Positions 35,581 to 45,149 are shown, counted from the first letter of the stretch. The stretch is 64,000 nucleotides of DNA from an uncultured Vampirovibrio sp. (GCA_910577515.1 CAJTLW010000001.1:124001-188000); one strand, 5' to 3'. Notes: generated from the sequence alone by a model not told the origin. Translations and numbers: made by a program.

Positions 35581-35883
35581 TTGCTTAATAATAAACCCTT
35601 CCACCTTACAAATATGCGCCTTGCCCTGTGTACTAACCAGAGCAGCGGTACTGTTTTTAGCCAGGTAGCCCGCTGCAACGACGGCGAGAGCGTTATTTTC
35701 TCAGGCCAGTACTGTAGCGGTTGCGGCACCACTAATTGGAACGCCTACCCGTACCATGTATGGGCTAAGGAGCCTACTTCCAGTTCGCAGCAGAACTACT
35801 ACATCGGCTACCTGAATACGAGCTATGGTGGCAGCAACGCCAACTCCGGCTTCCTGATTTCTGTTCGTTGTGTGTGGCTTTAG
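35581..35883 (+). CDS. GC-rich ORF of unclear origin, possible gene fragment
   Basis: The frame is open from just after the macB-type permease stop (35443) to TAG 35883, but no credible start with a ribosome site is seen; TTG 35581 or ATG 35614 are the only candidates. From about 35610 the base composition rises to roughly 55% GC, with many C-ending codons, unlike all neighbours. The C-terminal half is rich in Tyr, Asn, Ser and Gly and ends GFLISVRCVWL. This recalls the ends of C-type-lectin-like or FISUMP/DUF1566 domains, which include diversity-generating-retroelement targets. No reverse transcriptase lies in the window. It may be a truncated foreign gene. Confidence 0.35.
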   Translation: MLNNKPFHLTNMRLALCTNQSSGTVFSQVARCNDGESVIFSGQYCSGCGTTNWNAYPYHVWAKEPTSSSQQNYYIGYLNTSYGGSNANSGFLISVRCVWL

Positions 35884-36107
35884 AAGATTAAGCACCATTT
35901 TGTAAATTCATTATGCAAAATAGAATTTTTAAAGAAGTTAAGTTATGTAACAATAATAAGGAAAAACTTGCAATGAAAAATTGATTTGCGATAATGGAGT
36001 TCCAGTCTGAGGTTTAGAGAAACATTTATAACGCGAGTGACTGTTAAAACAGTAGTTTTTAGGCTTTTAAGCTTAGACAAAATTTTCACCCTTTTTGACC
36101 TTAAGGT
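35884..36107. other. Gene-free stretch after the GC-rich ORF
   Basis: About 220 bases with composition back to AT-rich. I see no coding frame with a ribosome site. A short CTGT/ACAG hairpin with a T run lies near 36048-36062. Confidence 0.4.
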
Positions 36108-36142
36108 CCTGTGTAAATTCCTTTTATACAGGGCTTTATTTT
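36108..36142 (+). terminator. Intrinsic terminator
   Basis: CCTGTGTAAA at 36108-36117 pairs with TTTATACAGG at 36123-36132, followed by GCTTTATTTTT. It would stop plus-strand transcription from the exporter side before the convergent transglycosylase gene. Confidence 0.7.
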
Positions 36143-36155
36143 TATATTTAAAAGA

Positions 36156-37226
36156 CTAAATTGTATTGCACATTTCTTTATATTTATCATTTAATCTATT
36201 TGCAAGGTCAGATTTTGAAATAGAGCCATCAGAATTTAAATCCAGTGCAGAATTTGCAGAATATGCCCAATTTAAAGAACCTGTCGAAGAACATAAAACT
36301 TCATTTTTAGCTGCGGCAGGCAAAAAACAGATTGCATATAAACTTCCAGCATCCAGCTTATCGCTAGCTGAAAAACCACTCATGGCCTTAAACTCTAACA
36401 AAATATCAGAAACAACATCAAGCTGTTCAATGGCAGGCATATCAGCAACCCTTTCTGGTGAATATCCATTTGCAGCAAGGGTAGAAGGCATAAACTGAAT
36501 AAGACCCGCTGAACCACTTAATTCATTTTTTGCACCAGGATTAAGCCCCGATTCACTATACATCATAGAAATAAGGTCTGCTGCATTGCAATTAAGCTTT
36601 TTTGCTATAGTTTCGCATTTTTGGGTAAATCCGCTTCCAAGCTTATTATCAAGCCGGTTTGCAATATCATTTGAAATAATTTTGTTTTCATATACGGAAT
36701 TGTCGGCATCATCTTGAAATAAAGAAAAATTATTTCCTATAGAATGCGCAGTGCTTGGAGGCAGAAAATTAAATTCATTACTTGAATTGTTGAGAGCAAT
36801 ATTCAAGATTTCAATATTTAAACTCCGCATACTATCTTCACATGCTTTAATATTCAGCTTTAAATTAGTAATGCTAAAATCCAAACTTGAAAGCTGGGCT
36901 TCAAGAGTATCTTTCGGAGTTTTATCATCATTGCTATAGTTCTCAATTTGGTTTTTGAGCAAATTACGAGTTTGTTCAAGCTCTGAAAGTTCAATTTGCT
37001 GTTTATAGTATTCATTAATGGTTTGAAAATACTCTTTGTTTAATATATCCGCCGCCTCATTATTGCCAGAATCGATTGATATATCGCATTCAACAAGGCT
37101 ATCTTCCTGTGCTTTGGCAATATTCGATGTATTGATTTTAGAAGAAGTAAAAACCGTCTTCAAAGAATCATTTGAAGAAGTATTCCCTTTTATCTGATAA
37201 TTACTTGTACCCGGCCTGATTTCCAA
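36156..37226 (-). CDS. Lytic transglycosylase (SLT-like) with a terminal EF-hand-like loop
   Basis: A 356-residue protein. Residues 55-150 are coiled coil (YYKQQIELSELEQTRNLLKN). The catalytic lysozyme-like domain lies at about 195-310, with YSESGLNPGAKN carrying the presumed catalytic Glu and GSAGLIQFMPSTL as the conserved SLT motif. DLNSDGSISKSDL near 337 fits a calcium EF-hand loop. No signal peptide is visible from the TTG start at 37226; the frame is open further upstream but lacks a better start. It would cleave peptidoglycan if exported. Confidence 0.8.
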   Translation of the reverse strand: MEIRPGTSNYQIKGNTSSNDSLKTVFTSSKINTSNIAKAQEDSLVECDISIDSGNNEAADILNKEYFQTINEYYKQQIELSELEQTRNLLKNQIENYSNDDKTPKDTLEAQLSSLDFSITNLKLNIKACEDSMRSLNIEILNIALNNSSNEFNFLPPSTAHSIGNNFSLFQDDADNSVYENKIISNDIANRLDNKLGSGFTQKCETIAKKLNCNAADLISMMYSESGLNPGAKNELSGSAGLIQFMPSTLAANGYSPERVADMPAIEQLDVVSDILLEFKAMSGFSASDKLDAGSLYAICFLPAAAKNEVLCSSTGSLNWAYSANSALDLNSDGSISKSDLANRLNDKYKEMCNTI

Positions 37227-37343
37227 AAGAAATAACCATCCATTACTGCCTATTACAAATATATATACGGTATAGAAAAAGAAAGCTTTAATATTTCATA
37301 AAAAAAGTTACAAAAGAGTAATATTGCCAATATTTTACCCATC

Positions 37344-37368
37344 AAAAAAGGGTTCAAAAGAACCCTTT
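37344..37368 (-). terminator. Terminator of tRNA-Leu
   Basis: On the minus strand AAAGGGTTC pairs with GAACCCTTT across TTTT, followed by a T run. It lies eight bases past the tRNA-Leu 3' end. Confidence 0.82.
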
Positions 37369-37375
37369 AAAAGTT

Positions 37376-37461
37376 TGCTCCAGACCAGACTTGAACTGGT
37401 ACGAGGTTTGACCCTCATTGGATTTTAAGTCCAACGTGTCTACCGATTCCACCACTGGAGC
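37376..37461 (-). tRNA. tRNA-Leu (TAA anticodon)
   Basis: An 86-base class II tRNA. The acceptor GCTCCAG/CTGGAGC pairs fully. The anticodon stem TTGGA/TCCAA encloses CTTAAAA (anticodon TAA), a long variable arm follows, and the T-loop is GTTCAAGTC. No CCA is encoded; the discriminator is A, as expected for Leu. Confidence 0.95.
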
Positions 37462-37548
37462 GGAAGAATAGTCATGTAGTTTGACTATAAGATTATTTTA
37501 TTATAAAAAAGCTGTCTGTCCAGTTCTTTTTTATTATTTCATATAAAA

Positions 37549-37755
37549 TTATGATTTCTTTTCAATTAAGTCGTTGATTTCACCAACCATAACTTCAGGG
37601 TCAACACCGTGAACTTTTGCGCCGGCTTCTAAGTTTTCAAACCTTGCAGCAGCACAGCCTATGCAGCCTAAGCCATACTTTGCAAATACTTCCAAGCTTT
37701 CAGGATATTGTTGAACAATATCAATAATTCCCATATCTTTAGTTACTTTTCCCAT
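37549..37755 (-). CDS. DUF1858 redox-disulfide-domain protein
   Basis: A 68-residue protein that is one DUF1858 domain: KDMGIIDIVQQYPES, then FAKYGLGCIGCAAARFENLEAGA with the CxxC pair at about residues 31-34. Such domains occur fused to or near hybrid-cluster and other redox proteins, and their cysteines are proposed to act in redox or metal-cluster handling. No partner gene is adjacent here. Confidence 0.88.
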   Translation of the reverse strand: MGKVTKDMGIIDIVQQYPESLEVFAKYGLGCIGCAAARFENLEAGAKVHGVDPEVMVGEINDLIEKKS

Positions 37756-37911
37756 AATTCTTTGCCTTCTTAATATTTAACATTAAACATTATACTATGA
37801 AATATTTAAAACTTACAAATAATGAACCGATTGGAATTTATAATAATCTAAAATGCTTGCGCCGTACCGAATTTAGTTTCGAAACAGTAAACAGAACATT
37901 TCTTGCAGCCA

Positions 37912-38421
37912 TTATTGGTCAGATTCAAAGTTTCTGTTTATTAATTTTTCAAAATCGGAGGGTTTAATATCCTTAATAAAGTTTTTAAACTCCATGGCTT
38001 CTTCTTCATCTTTTTGAGAATCAACAGAAACTGCACCATTTAAAAGAACATTTGAAGTTACAAATATAGAAACCTCAGCCCTTATTGCAATAGCAATTGC
38101 ATCGGATGGGCGTGCATCAAGCTCTATCTGGCTACCATCTTCCTTTTTCAAAATAATTGTTGAAAAATAAGTTTGGTCATCAACATCGTTTATTTCTACC
38201 CTGTCAATATTATACCCTGTAGCTTCAATTAAATTTATAAACAGGTCATGGGTCATGGGGCGGGAAGATGGAATATTTTCAATTTTTCTGATAATTGAGC
38301 TTGCTTCAGCAGAGCCTATCCATATCGGAAGAGCGCGCCTGTTTTCTAAATCATTTAAAACTACAATCGGAGAGCCGCTTCTTGTGTCAAGTGCAATACC
38401 CATAACTCTCATTTCTATCAT
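37912..38421 (-). CDS. Bifunctional nuclease-family protein (DUF151)
   Basis: A 169-residue protein of the BFN/DUF151 family, with IEMRVMGIALDTRSGSPIVV at the start, LPIWIGSAEASSI near 38 and DARPSDAIAIAIR near 105. Plant and bacterial members have been reported to degrade DNA and RNA, though the cellular role in bacteria is unclear. Start: ATG 38421 follows TTGGAG; the frame upstream to 38469 is a hydrophobic non-conserved extension and is rejected. Confidence 0.9.
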   Translation of the reverse strand: MIEMRVMGIALDTRSGSPIVVLNDLENRRALPIWIGSAEASSIIRKIENIPSSRPMTHDLFINLIEATGYNIDRVEINDVDDQTYFSTIILKKEDGSQIELDARPSDAIAIAIRAEVSIFVTSNVLLNGAVSVDSQKDEEEAMEFKNFIKDIKPSDFEKLINRNFESDQ

Positions 38422-38472
38422 AAAATTACTCCAAAAAATCAAAATAATATCAATAAAAATATTATACAATAA

Positions 38473-38507
38473 AAAAATACTCCTTATTGTCTTTAAGGAG
38501 TATTTTT
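38473..38507 (-). terminator. Terminator after the glycine-zipper protein gene
   Basis: AAAAATACTCCTTA pairs with TAAGGAGTATTTTT around a short loop. It is symmetric and could act on both strands. It lies about 20 bases past the stop at 38526. Confidence 0.8.
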
Positions 38508-38525
38508 AAAACTTATAATATTTTA

Positions 38526-39908
38526 TCAGATTATCTGTTCTTCTTTATTGCCGATACTATTTAAATATTGCTCAAGCTCGCTGTTTGCATCAATATACAT
38601 TTGGGAAAGCTCATCAACGGTTTTGGTTTTACCATTTATTTCAAGTGTGCCGCCATTTTGAAGAGCCATTTGCCAGTATTGTCTGTAAAGGTTTGCTGTC
38701 TGCTGTAAAACATCCAGCTGTGCGGTTTGCGAATAAGTTAATTGTTTTGAATTGTTGGATGCTTCAACCATTTGTTCATCCTCATCCGGCTTTAAGGTTT
38801 CATTTGCATTATCAATATTTTTAAACATTCCGGATAAATAACCACTGTCAAAACCAGCGCTTTGAGCTATTTCGGATGACTCTTCATCTGTTTCAAGTTT
38901 TTTTAGAACATCAGTAACTTTAACACCTGATTGCTCATAATAATATCTTTGGAATGCGATTAATTCTTCTTCAGATAAGCCTTCTAGAGCTTCTTTAAGG
39001 TCTTCGCCGGCTTCTTGTGCTTCCTGCGCAGCTTCATTGTTTAATTTTTCGGCCTTAGCTTCATCAGACGAATTTACTATAGCACTTGCACCCCAGCCAA
39101 TAAGAGCGCCTGCTGCTGCGCCTACAAGTGTACCTACAACGGGAACAGGTATAAATGAACCTACCGTACCACCTATCTTAGCTCCTATGGCAGCTCCTGT
39201 TACACCGACAGCTACTGCACCCGCTGTAACACAATCGCCTGTTTTATCTTTTGCTTTAATTTCTGTTTTACTTTGCTTTTCCGCTACTTTGTTTATCAAT
39301 TTTGCAATGCTATCAAATTTATGTTTATTTGCTTCTGATGCATTTAATTCATTAATTTTTGCGCTTTTTTCTTTATCGACAACACTATGCGTTAAGGGAT
39401 CAATTGTTTCATCAGTATTTAAGCCTGCTGTTGAAGAATATGAAGTACCTGAAGTTTGTGCGGCATTTAATCTGTTTAAAACATTTTGTGATGTTAGCGC
39501 AAAAGAACTTCTGGCATCGTTAGCATAAGAGTTATAATTTAAATTGTTAGGAGTGGTTAATAAACCAAAAGAATTCAGAGCAGCTTGAACTTCACCATCT
39601 TTTTGCTCTTCTTCTTCATTTATGCCTTTAATAACAAGCGAGTCACCCGTACAATCAAATGTTACACCCATTGACTGGCTTGTCCAGATACTATTATTGT
39701 TAGCATGATTATCACGTTTAAGAACATAGTGACCGGTATCAGAATCCTGATAAACAGTGTAGCCATTTTGATTCAAAACCTCAGTGGGTGCAGCCGCAAT
39801 ATTCGCCATACCGGGAATACTGTATAAACCAGCTACATAGCCTGTCATTTGTCCTTGTAAATTGCCAACCTGACCCGCCTTGCTCGGGTTCCAAAGTATT
39901 TCGGGCAT
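38526..39908 (-). CDS. Unknown protein with a glycine-zipper segment
   Basis: A 460-residue protein. Residues 230-285 are a Gly/Ala-rich hydrophobic stretch with GxxxG spacing (AIGAKIGGTVGSF, VGTLVGAAAGALIGWG), a glycine zipper able to insert in or associate with membranes. Flanking parts are Asn/Ser/Glu-rich, and the ends are coiled-coil-prone. No signal peptide is seen; the N-terminus is MPEILWNPSKAGQVG. No named family is recognised. Confidence 0.7.
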   Translation of the reverse strand: MPEILWNPSKAGQVGNLQGQMTGYVAGLYSIPGMANIAAAPTEVLNQNGYTVYQDSDTGHYVLKRDNHANNNSIWTSQSMGVTFDCTGDSLVIKGINEEEEQKDGEVQAALNSFGLLTTPNNLNYNSYANDARSSFALTSQNVLNRLNAAQTSGTSYSSTAGLNTDETIDPLTHSVVDKEKSAKINELNASEANKHKFDSIAKLINKVAEKQSKTEIKAKDKTGDCVTAGAVAVGVTGAAIGAKIGGTVGSFIPVPVVGTLVGAAAGALIGWGASAIVNSSDEAKAEKLNNEAAQEAQEAGEDLKEALEGLSEEELIAFQRYYYEQSGVKVTDVLKKLETDEESSEIAQSAGFDSGYLSGMFKNIDNANETLKPDEDEQMVEASNNSKQLTYSQTAQLDVLQQTANLYRQYWQMALQNGGTLEINGKTKTVDELSQMYIDANSELEQYLNSIGNKEEQII

Positions 39909-40081
39909 TTTCTCTCCTAAATATTTTTTTCTTATCCTCGTACAATAATAAAGTTATTTTGTTTATAAAAATTGCCTAAAAAGTATATATTATTTATTCA
40001 AAGTCTTGATATGAAAGGATTTTCAAGGTTAACAAAACTTAACAAATATCTGTGTTAATATGAACACAAAGGAGAATAGAT

Positions 40082-40918
40082 ATGTTAAAAGGACCTTTTT
40101 TAAGCAAAGATTTTATAGGTGCAAACGATGATTTTCAAAGTTCAAAAATAATAATGATGGGCATGCCCTTTGATGGCACGACTACTAATCGCCCCGGAAC
40201 AAGATTTGCCCCGCAACAAATAAGGCTTGAGAGTATTGGAATTGAAACATATTCTCCAATATTTGATAAAGATTTAGAAAATTGTAACTTTTTTGATGCA
40301 GGGGATTTAGAGCTTCCTTTTGGCAATGCCCAAAAGGTTCTTGATATTATTGAAGAAAATACCCGTGAAATTTATAAAAACAGTAAGAAAATTTTAGGAA
40401 TTGGCGGAGAACACCTTGTAACATTGGCTGAAATCAAAGCTATAAAAGAATTTTATAATGATATTGCAGTTATCCAATTTGATGCACACACTGACCTTCG
40501 AGAGGAATATTTAGGAGAAAACCTTACCCATTCAGGGGTTATGAAGCAGATTGGAAAGCTTATCGGTTTTGAAAATATTGCCCAAATTGGCATTCGTTCA
40601 GGTGAAAAAGAAGAGTTTGATATTATGAAAACCTATTCAACTCAAAAATTTTCATACAGCGAACTTGATAAATTTAAAAATAAAAACATATTTATTACAA
40701 TTGACCTTGATGTTTTAGATCCTTCAATTATGAGCGGAGTAGGTACACCTGAAGCAGGTGGCTTAACCTATAACGAGCTTATAGGATGGCTTAAATATTT
40801 AAAAGATTTTAATATTATAGGGATGGATGTTGTTGAGCTGGCACCTGATATTGATACAAGCAAAAATTCAACAGCACTTGCTTGCAAGCTTATAAGAGAG
40901 TGTTTAATGATTTTATAA
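40082..40918 (+). CDS. speB: Agmatinase (ureohydrolase family)
   Basis: A 278-residue arginase-fold enzyme. Manganese ligands are visible in GGEH near residue 107, QFDAHTDLR near 130 and TIDLDVLDPS near 206. The length and the HSGVMKQI segment fit agmatinase, which hydrolyses agmatine to putrescine and urea. Related guanidino-hydrolases cannot be excluded. ATG 40082 follows AAAGGAG. Its 3' end overlaps convergent coaE by 29 bases. Confidence 0.85.
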   Translation: MLKGPFLSKDFIGANDDFQSSKIIMMGMPFDGTTTNRPGTRFAPQQIRLESIGIETYSPIFDKDLENCNFFDAGDLELPFGNAQKVLDIIEENTREIYKNSKKILGIGGEHLVTLAEIKAIKEFYNDIAVIQFDAHTDLREEYLGENLTHSGVMKQIGKLIGFENIAQIGIRSGEKEEFDIMKTYSTQKFSYSELDKFKNKNIFITIDLDVLDPSIMSGVGTPEAGGLTYNELIGWLKYLKDFNIIGMDVVELAPDIDTSKNSTALACKLIRECLMIL

Positions 40919-41459
40919 AATCATTAGCTTGCTTATAAAGGGCTTCTTTTGAGCTTGAATTATCAATAACAAAATCACAAAGCGGAATTTTTTCAGATTC
41001 AGAACTTTGGGAATTTAATCTTTGGAGAGCTTGCTCTTTTGAAAGATTATTTCTTTCCATCAGCCTTTTTAGCCTTATATTTTCATCTGCTTTAATAAAA
41101 ACAATTTTATCAAAATATTTATCAAAACCAGCTTCAAAAAGAAGGGCGGCAGAAACGAAGACTACCGGTTGTGCAGTATTTTCAGCAAAAAATTTATTCA
41201 TTTCATCCATAATTAAAGGATAAATGAAGTTTTCAAGCTCTTTTTTTAAAAGTTGATTTGAAAAAACAATCTTTGCTATCTGCGCTTTATCAATTGTATT
41301 AAATTTTTTTAACAAAAAATCTTTTAAAACGGGAGAATTTTCATATAAAAAAGCAGTGACAAAATCAAGACATAAAACCTTATAACCCGCATTTTTAAGA
41401 CAATTTTCAAATAAACTTTTGCCTGAAGCTATATTACCTGTTATCCCAATTTTTAGCAT
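40890..41459 (-). CDS. coaE: Dephospho-CoA kinase
   Basis: A 189-residue kinase for the last step of coenzyme A synthesis. The P-loop GITGNIASGKS is at residues 4-14, FVSAALLFEAG near 99 and ENIRLKRLMERN near 125 with substrate-lid arginines. The length is normal. It runs convergently into speB with a 29-base overlap of the two coding ends. Confidence 0.92.
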   Translation of the reverse strand: MLKIGITGNIASGKSLFENCLKNAGYKVLCLDFVTAFLYENSPVLKDFLLKKFNTIDKAQIAKIVFSNQLLKKELENFIYPLIMDEMNKFFAENTAQPVVFVSAALLFEAGFDKYFDKIVFIKADENIRLKRLMERNNLSKEQALQRLNSQSSESEKIPLCDFVIDNSSSKEALYKQANDFIKSLNTLL

Positions 41460-41532
41460 AGCTTTATTTTACATAAAAATCGTAGTATAATTCAATAACA
41501 AACTTTGAGATTTTAAGGGGAGAAAATAAAAA

Positions 41533-42273
41533 ATGACATCAAATCCTATGACAAATACAAGGGTTTATGAAGGTTGTGCAATAACCGATACACCAATGAC
41601 CGTTGCCGGTACTGCCAATAAAACTTTAGGACTTCTTGCAATAGTAGTACTTGTTGCAAGCTACACCTGGCATTTGGCCTATACAGGCATGGCAGATAAA
41701 CTTCAAGCAATTATGATGGCGGGGATTTTCGGCGGCCTTATTCTAGCTATAATTGCAGCCTTTAGACCACAAAATGCAAAACCTTTAAGTATGGGCTATG
41801 CCGCATGTGAAGGGCTTGCTCTCGGTGGAATATCTGCTTATATGAACGCCGCATTCCCAGGGATTGTTGCTCAAGCAATACTTGGAACATTTGTTGCAAT
41901 GGCTGTTGTTTTGCTTCTTTTTAAATCAAGAATTATTCGCGCAACAGAAACATTCAGAGCGGTTGTAGTCTCTGCGACCATTGGTATAGCAATAGTTTAT
42001 GGCGTTAGTCTTATTATGAGCTTTTTCTTCCATAATACAGCTCTTAGCGCAATGATAAATTCAAGCGGAACTTTAGGCCTTATAATTTCAGGCGTTGTTA
42101 TAATTATTGCATGCTTAAATTTTATCCTTGATTTTGATTTTATCGAAAGAGGAGTAGAGCAAGGCGCACCAAAATATTTAGAATGGTATGGCGCATTTAG
42201 CCTGCTTGTTACATTGATTTGGCTGTATCTTGAAATTTTAAGACTACTTGCAAAACTCCAAAGCAGAAAATAA
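41533..42273 (+). CDS. Bax inhibitor-1/YccA-like membrane protein
   Basis: A 246-residue protein with seven hydrophobic helices from about residue 28 on, after a 27-residue hydrophilic N-terminus. AACEGLALGGISAYMN near 97, and ATETFRAVVVSATIG near 137, are typical of the BI-1/YccA (TMBIM) family. Family members include calcium-leak channels and modulators of FtsH in Escherichia coli (YccA). recJ follows after seven bases. Confidence 0.85.
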   Translation: MTSNPMTNTRVYEGCAITDTPMTVAGTANKTLGLLAIVVLVASYTWHLAYTGMADKLQAIMMAGIFGGLILAIIAAFRPQNAKPLSMGYAACEGLALGGISAYMNAAFPGIVAQAILGTFVAMAVVLLLFKSRIIRATETFRAVVVSATIGIAIVYGVSLIMSFFFHNTALSAMINSSGTLGLIISGVVIIIACLNFILDFDFIERGVEQGAPKYLEWYGAFSLLVTLIWLYLEILRLLAKLQSRK

Positions 42274-42280
42274 AAATTAG

Positions 42281-44626
42281 ATGAAATTTTGGAACATAAA
42301 AATTAAAAATGAAGCAGACGGTTCTTATAAAGATGAGAACAGTTTGCTTCATTGTCTTTTAAAATCAAGAGGGCTTGAAGAAAATGAATTTGAAAATTTC
42401 CTGAACCCGCTTGAAGCTGAATTGTCTTCTCCGTATATTTTTTCGGATATGAAAAAGGCCAAGGAGAGGATTGAAAAAGCCATTCAAGATAAAGAATTGA
42501 TTCTCATCTGGGGAGATTTTGATGCGGATGGCGTAACCTCTACTGCTATTTTATTCAAAACCTTAACCGAACTTGGTGCAAACTTTGATTATATAATTCC
42601 AGACAGGGAAAAGATGGGTCATGGTATAAGCACCAAAGTGCTTTTGCCCTATATTGCAAAGAAAAAACCAAAAGTATTAATAACTGTTGATTGCGGCATT
42701 TCAAATGATAAAGAAATTAAAGTAATTAAGGCTCTTGGGGTAGACACAATTTTAACCGACCACCACAAAGCGCCTGAAATCCTTCCTGAAGCCTTTGCCA
42801 TTATAAACCCCAAAGCGGCAAACTCTCTTGATGAAAAACTCAGTGTATCGGAAATTAAAAATGTTTCAGAGCTTGCAGGTGCAGGGGTCGCGTATAAACT
42901 TGCTTCAGCACTTCTGGAAAACACTGATAATGAAAAATTGAAAAACGAAATTTTAATTCTTGCAACTGTCGGCACTATAGCAGACGTTGTACCGCTGTTA
43001 TACGAAAACAGGGTAATTGCAGCAAAAGGATTGGAACTGATAAATAAAGGACTCCATAAGGGAATTGACATTTTATTTAAGGCAAATAAAAAGGATAAAA
43101 TTTCAAGCTATGATGTTGCTTTTATATTGTCACCAAGAATAAATGCTGCAGGAAGACTAAAAACTGCAGAACCTGCTTTTAAACTTTTAACAGAAAATGA
43201 TGAAAAAATATTAAAAGAAGCGCTAAAAGAGCTGGATACCTACAATAAAATAAGGCAAAACCTTTGCGATAAGACCTATGAAGAAGCTATAGCTCAAATC
43301 GAGCAAGATAAAGACTTCAAAAACAAGAAGGCGGTCATTTTATTTAATAAAGATTGGCATATTGGCGTTATAGGCATTGTAGCTTCAAAATTGGTTGAAA
43401 AATATTATAAACCAGCATTTTTAATCACAAAAGATGATGAAAATAAAGCAAGATGCTCAATTCGCGGAATCAAAGAATATAATATTGTTGAAATTTTAGA
43501 TGAAAATAAGGATTTATTTACCGAAGGATATGGCGGACACAGCCTTGCGGGTGGTTTTTCTTTTGATTTAGAAAAAGTAACCTTTGATAAGGTTAAGGAA
43601 TCGCTTTTAAATACCTTTAATTTAAAAGAAGAAATTAAGCCAAAAGGTGCAACTATTGATATAGATGCGGTTTTGCAGCCTGAATACCTTAACAATAATT
43701 TAATAAGTTTAATTAAAAAACTTGAACCCACCGGACAAGATAACCCTGCACCTGTTTTTTGCATAAATGATATTTGTCTGCTTTCCAAAAAAACAATGGG
43801 CAAAGAAGGAAATCACCTTAGCTTCAGGGGGGCTAAAAATAATAAAGAACTGAATTGTGTCTGGTGGCGGCATTCAGATATCCCTGTAAGTCCAAATGAA
43901 ACATTTGACCTTGTTTTTGAGCCTAAAGAAAATCAATATAATGGTGAAAAAGAAATAAGGCTTTATACCCTGGATTTAAAATGCGAAAATATGAACACGG
44001 AAGATGCAGGCAGGATAAAATTTTATGACCATAGACAAAAAACGGGAATTTTGGCACAAATTGAAGAATATGTCAAAAGACCAAATGTGGATGTTGAAAT
44101 TTTTGCAAAAAAAATAAAAACCAAAACGGCTTTAAAAAATTACCCGGCTCTAAATTCTAAAATCAAAGAAGAATTTGGCGACGGAGATTTAATGTTTTTT
44201 GACTATCCTGCATCAGAAGAAGATTTTATTCAAATTTTAAAAAACAAAAAAGAAAATGGCGACTGTAAAATTCATTTAATGAAGGAAGATGTTGATTTTA
44301 GCATTGAAAACCACATAAAGCAGTTAATTGGAATGTTGAAATATGCAACAAATAATAAAAATGGAGAAGTTTTAATTTCAGAACTTTCGGATATTACAGG
44401 AACGAGCGAAATTTTTATACAACATGTTTTTAATATTCTAAAAGAATTAAATTCTCTTGAAATTTTTGCAGCTAACAAAATAAAATTTTTAGCCCCGCCC
44501 TCTATGGATAATTTTTATAATTCTGAAAATTTTGGCGCCCTTAATGATGAATTTAACAATATAATTGAATTTAAAAAATATATCGCCCAAGCTTCCCTGG
44601 ACGATATAGAAAATTTATTAAATTAA
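42281..44626 (+). CDS. recJ: Single-stranded-DNA exonuclease RecJ
   Basis: A 781-residue 5'-3' exonuclease for recombination and mismatch repair. The DHH-domain metal motifs are visible: WGDFDADGVTST near residue 82, VDCGISN near 138 and LTDHHKAP near 160. The DHHA1 domain contains the GGHSLAGGFSF segment near 421. OB-like and C-terminal parts follow; the C-terminal 170 residues exceed the minimal RecJ and are unassigned. Confidence 0.94.
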   Translation: MKFWNIKIKNEADGSYKDENSLLHCLLKSRGLEENEFENFLNPLEAELSSPYIFSDMKKAKERIEKAIQDKELILIWGDFDADGVTSTAILFKTLTELGANFDYIIPDREKMGHGISTKVLLPYIAKKKPKVLITVDCGISNDKEIKVIKALGVDTILTDHHKAPEILPEAFAIINPKAANSLDEKLSVSEIKNVSELAGAGVAYKLASALLENTDNEKLKNEILILATVGTIADVVPLLYENRVIAAKGLELINKGLHKGIDILFKANKKDKISSYDVAFILSPRINAAGRLKTAEPAFKLLTENDEKILKEALKELDTYNKIRQNLCDKTYEEAIAQIEQDKDFKNKKAVILFNKDWHIGVIGIVASKLVEKYYKPAFLITKDDENKARCSIRGIKEYNIVEILDENKDLFTEGYGGHSLAGGFSFDLEKVTFDKVKESLLNTFNLKEEIKPKGATIDIDAVLQPEYLNNNLISLIKKLEPTGQDNPAPVFCINDICLLSKKTMGKEGNHLSFRGAKNNKELNCVWWRHSDIPVSPNETFDLVFEPKENQYNGEKEIRLYTLDLKCENMNTEDAGRIKFYDHRQKTGILAQIEEYVKRPNVDVEIFAKKIKTKTALKNYPALNSKIKEEFGDGDLMFFDYPASEEDFIQILKNKKENGDCKIHLMKEDVDFSIENHIKQLIGMLKYATNNKNGEVLISELSDITGTSEIFIQHVFNILKELNSLEIFAANKIKFLAPPSMDNFYNSENFGALNDEFNNIIEFKKYIAQASLDDIENLLN

Positions 44627-44650
44627 CTTTAATTTATTATAGTTGTGTTT

Positions 44651-45061
44651 TTAATTAATATTGTTGTTTAACAATTTTTTCATTTTTTCAATGTTGTTCA
44701 TTTTCTTTTGAAGCGCTCTGTATTCTCTTTTTAATCTCGCAAGTTCGGTTTTTTCATTTGCAACCTTAAGCGTTTGGTCATCAACAAGAACCTTATAGCT
44801 TGCAAGCTGCTCTCTTATATCTACCTGTGCTGATTCAATGTTATTTACAGCACTTTTAAACTTTTCATTTGACAATGATTGTGTCGGTGTTTCATTATTT
44901 ACAGCATTTACAATTTCGGCTTTTACGCTTGAATTTGCCGGTTGAAGCTCAACATTTTGAGTCGGAGCATTGTTTGAAAATACAGCATCGTCTGCCATTG
45001 CAGCAGATAAGGTTAAAAAAGAAACCAAAGTAAGTACTAAAAATCTCTTTATAGTATACAT
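44651..45061 (-). CDS. Small exported coiled-coil protein
   Basis: A 136-residue protein from ATG 45061 after GGAGGAAG; the open frame upstream is rejected since the signal peptide begins here. Signal peptide residues 1-22 (cleavage after AMA) are followed by a Ser/Asn-rich stretch and a C-terminal coiled coil (about 70-130, LKREYRALQKKMNNIEKM). It is likely periplasmic. No named family is recognised. Confidence 0.68.
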   Translation of the reverse strand: MYTIKRFLVLTLVSFLTLSAAMADDAVFSNNAPTQNVELQPANSSVKAEIVNAVNNETPTQSLSNEKFKSAVNNIESAQVDIREQLASYKVLVDDQTLKVANEKTELARLKREYRALQKKMNNIEKMKKLLNNNIN

Positions 45062-45149
45062 AATTTTAACTTCCTCCATAATTTTATACTTATATCGTAC
45101 ATTTAAAAAACGGAGTCTGTCAAATCTCTTCACACAAATGTACTATTTT

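Noticed and set aside
37797..37967. Plus-strand frame of about 56 codons
   Set aside because: No ribosome site, no recognisable domain, and it runs into the bifunctional nuclease gene on the other strand.
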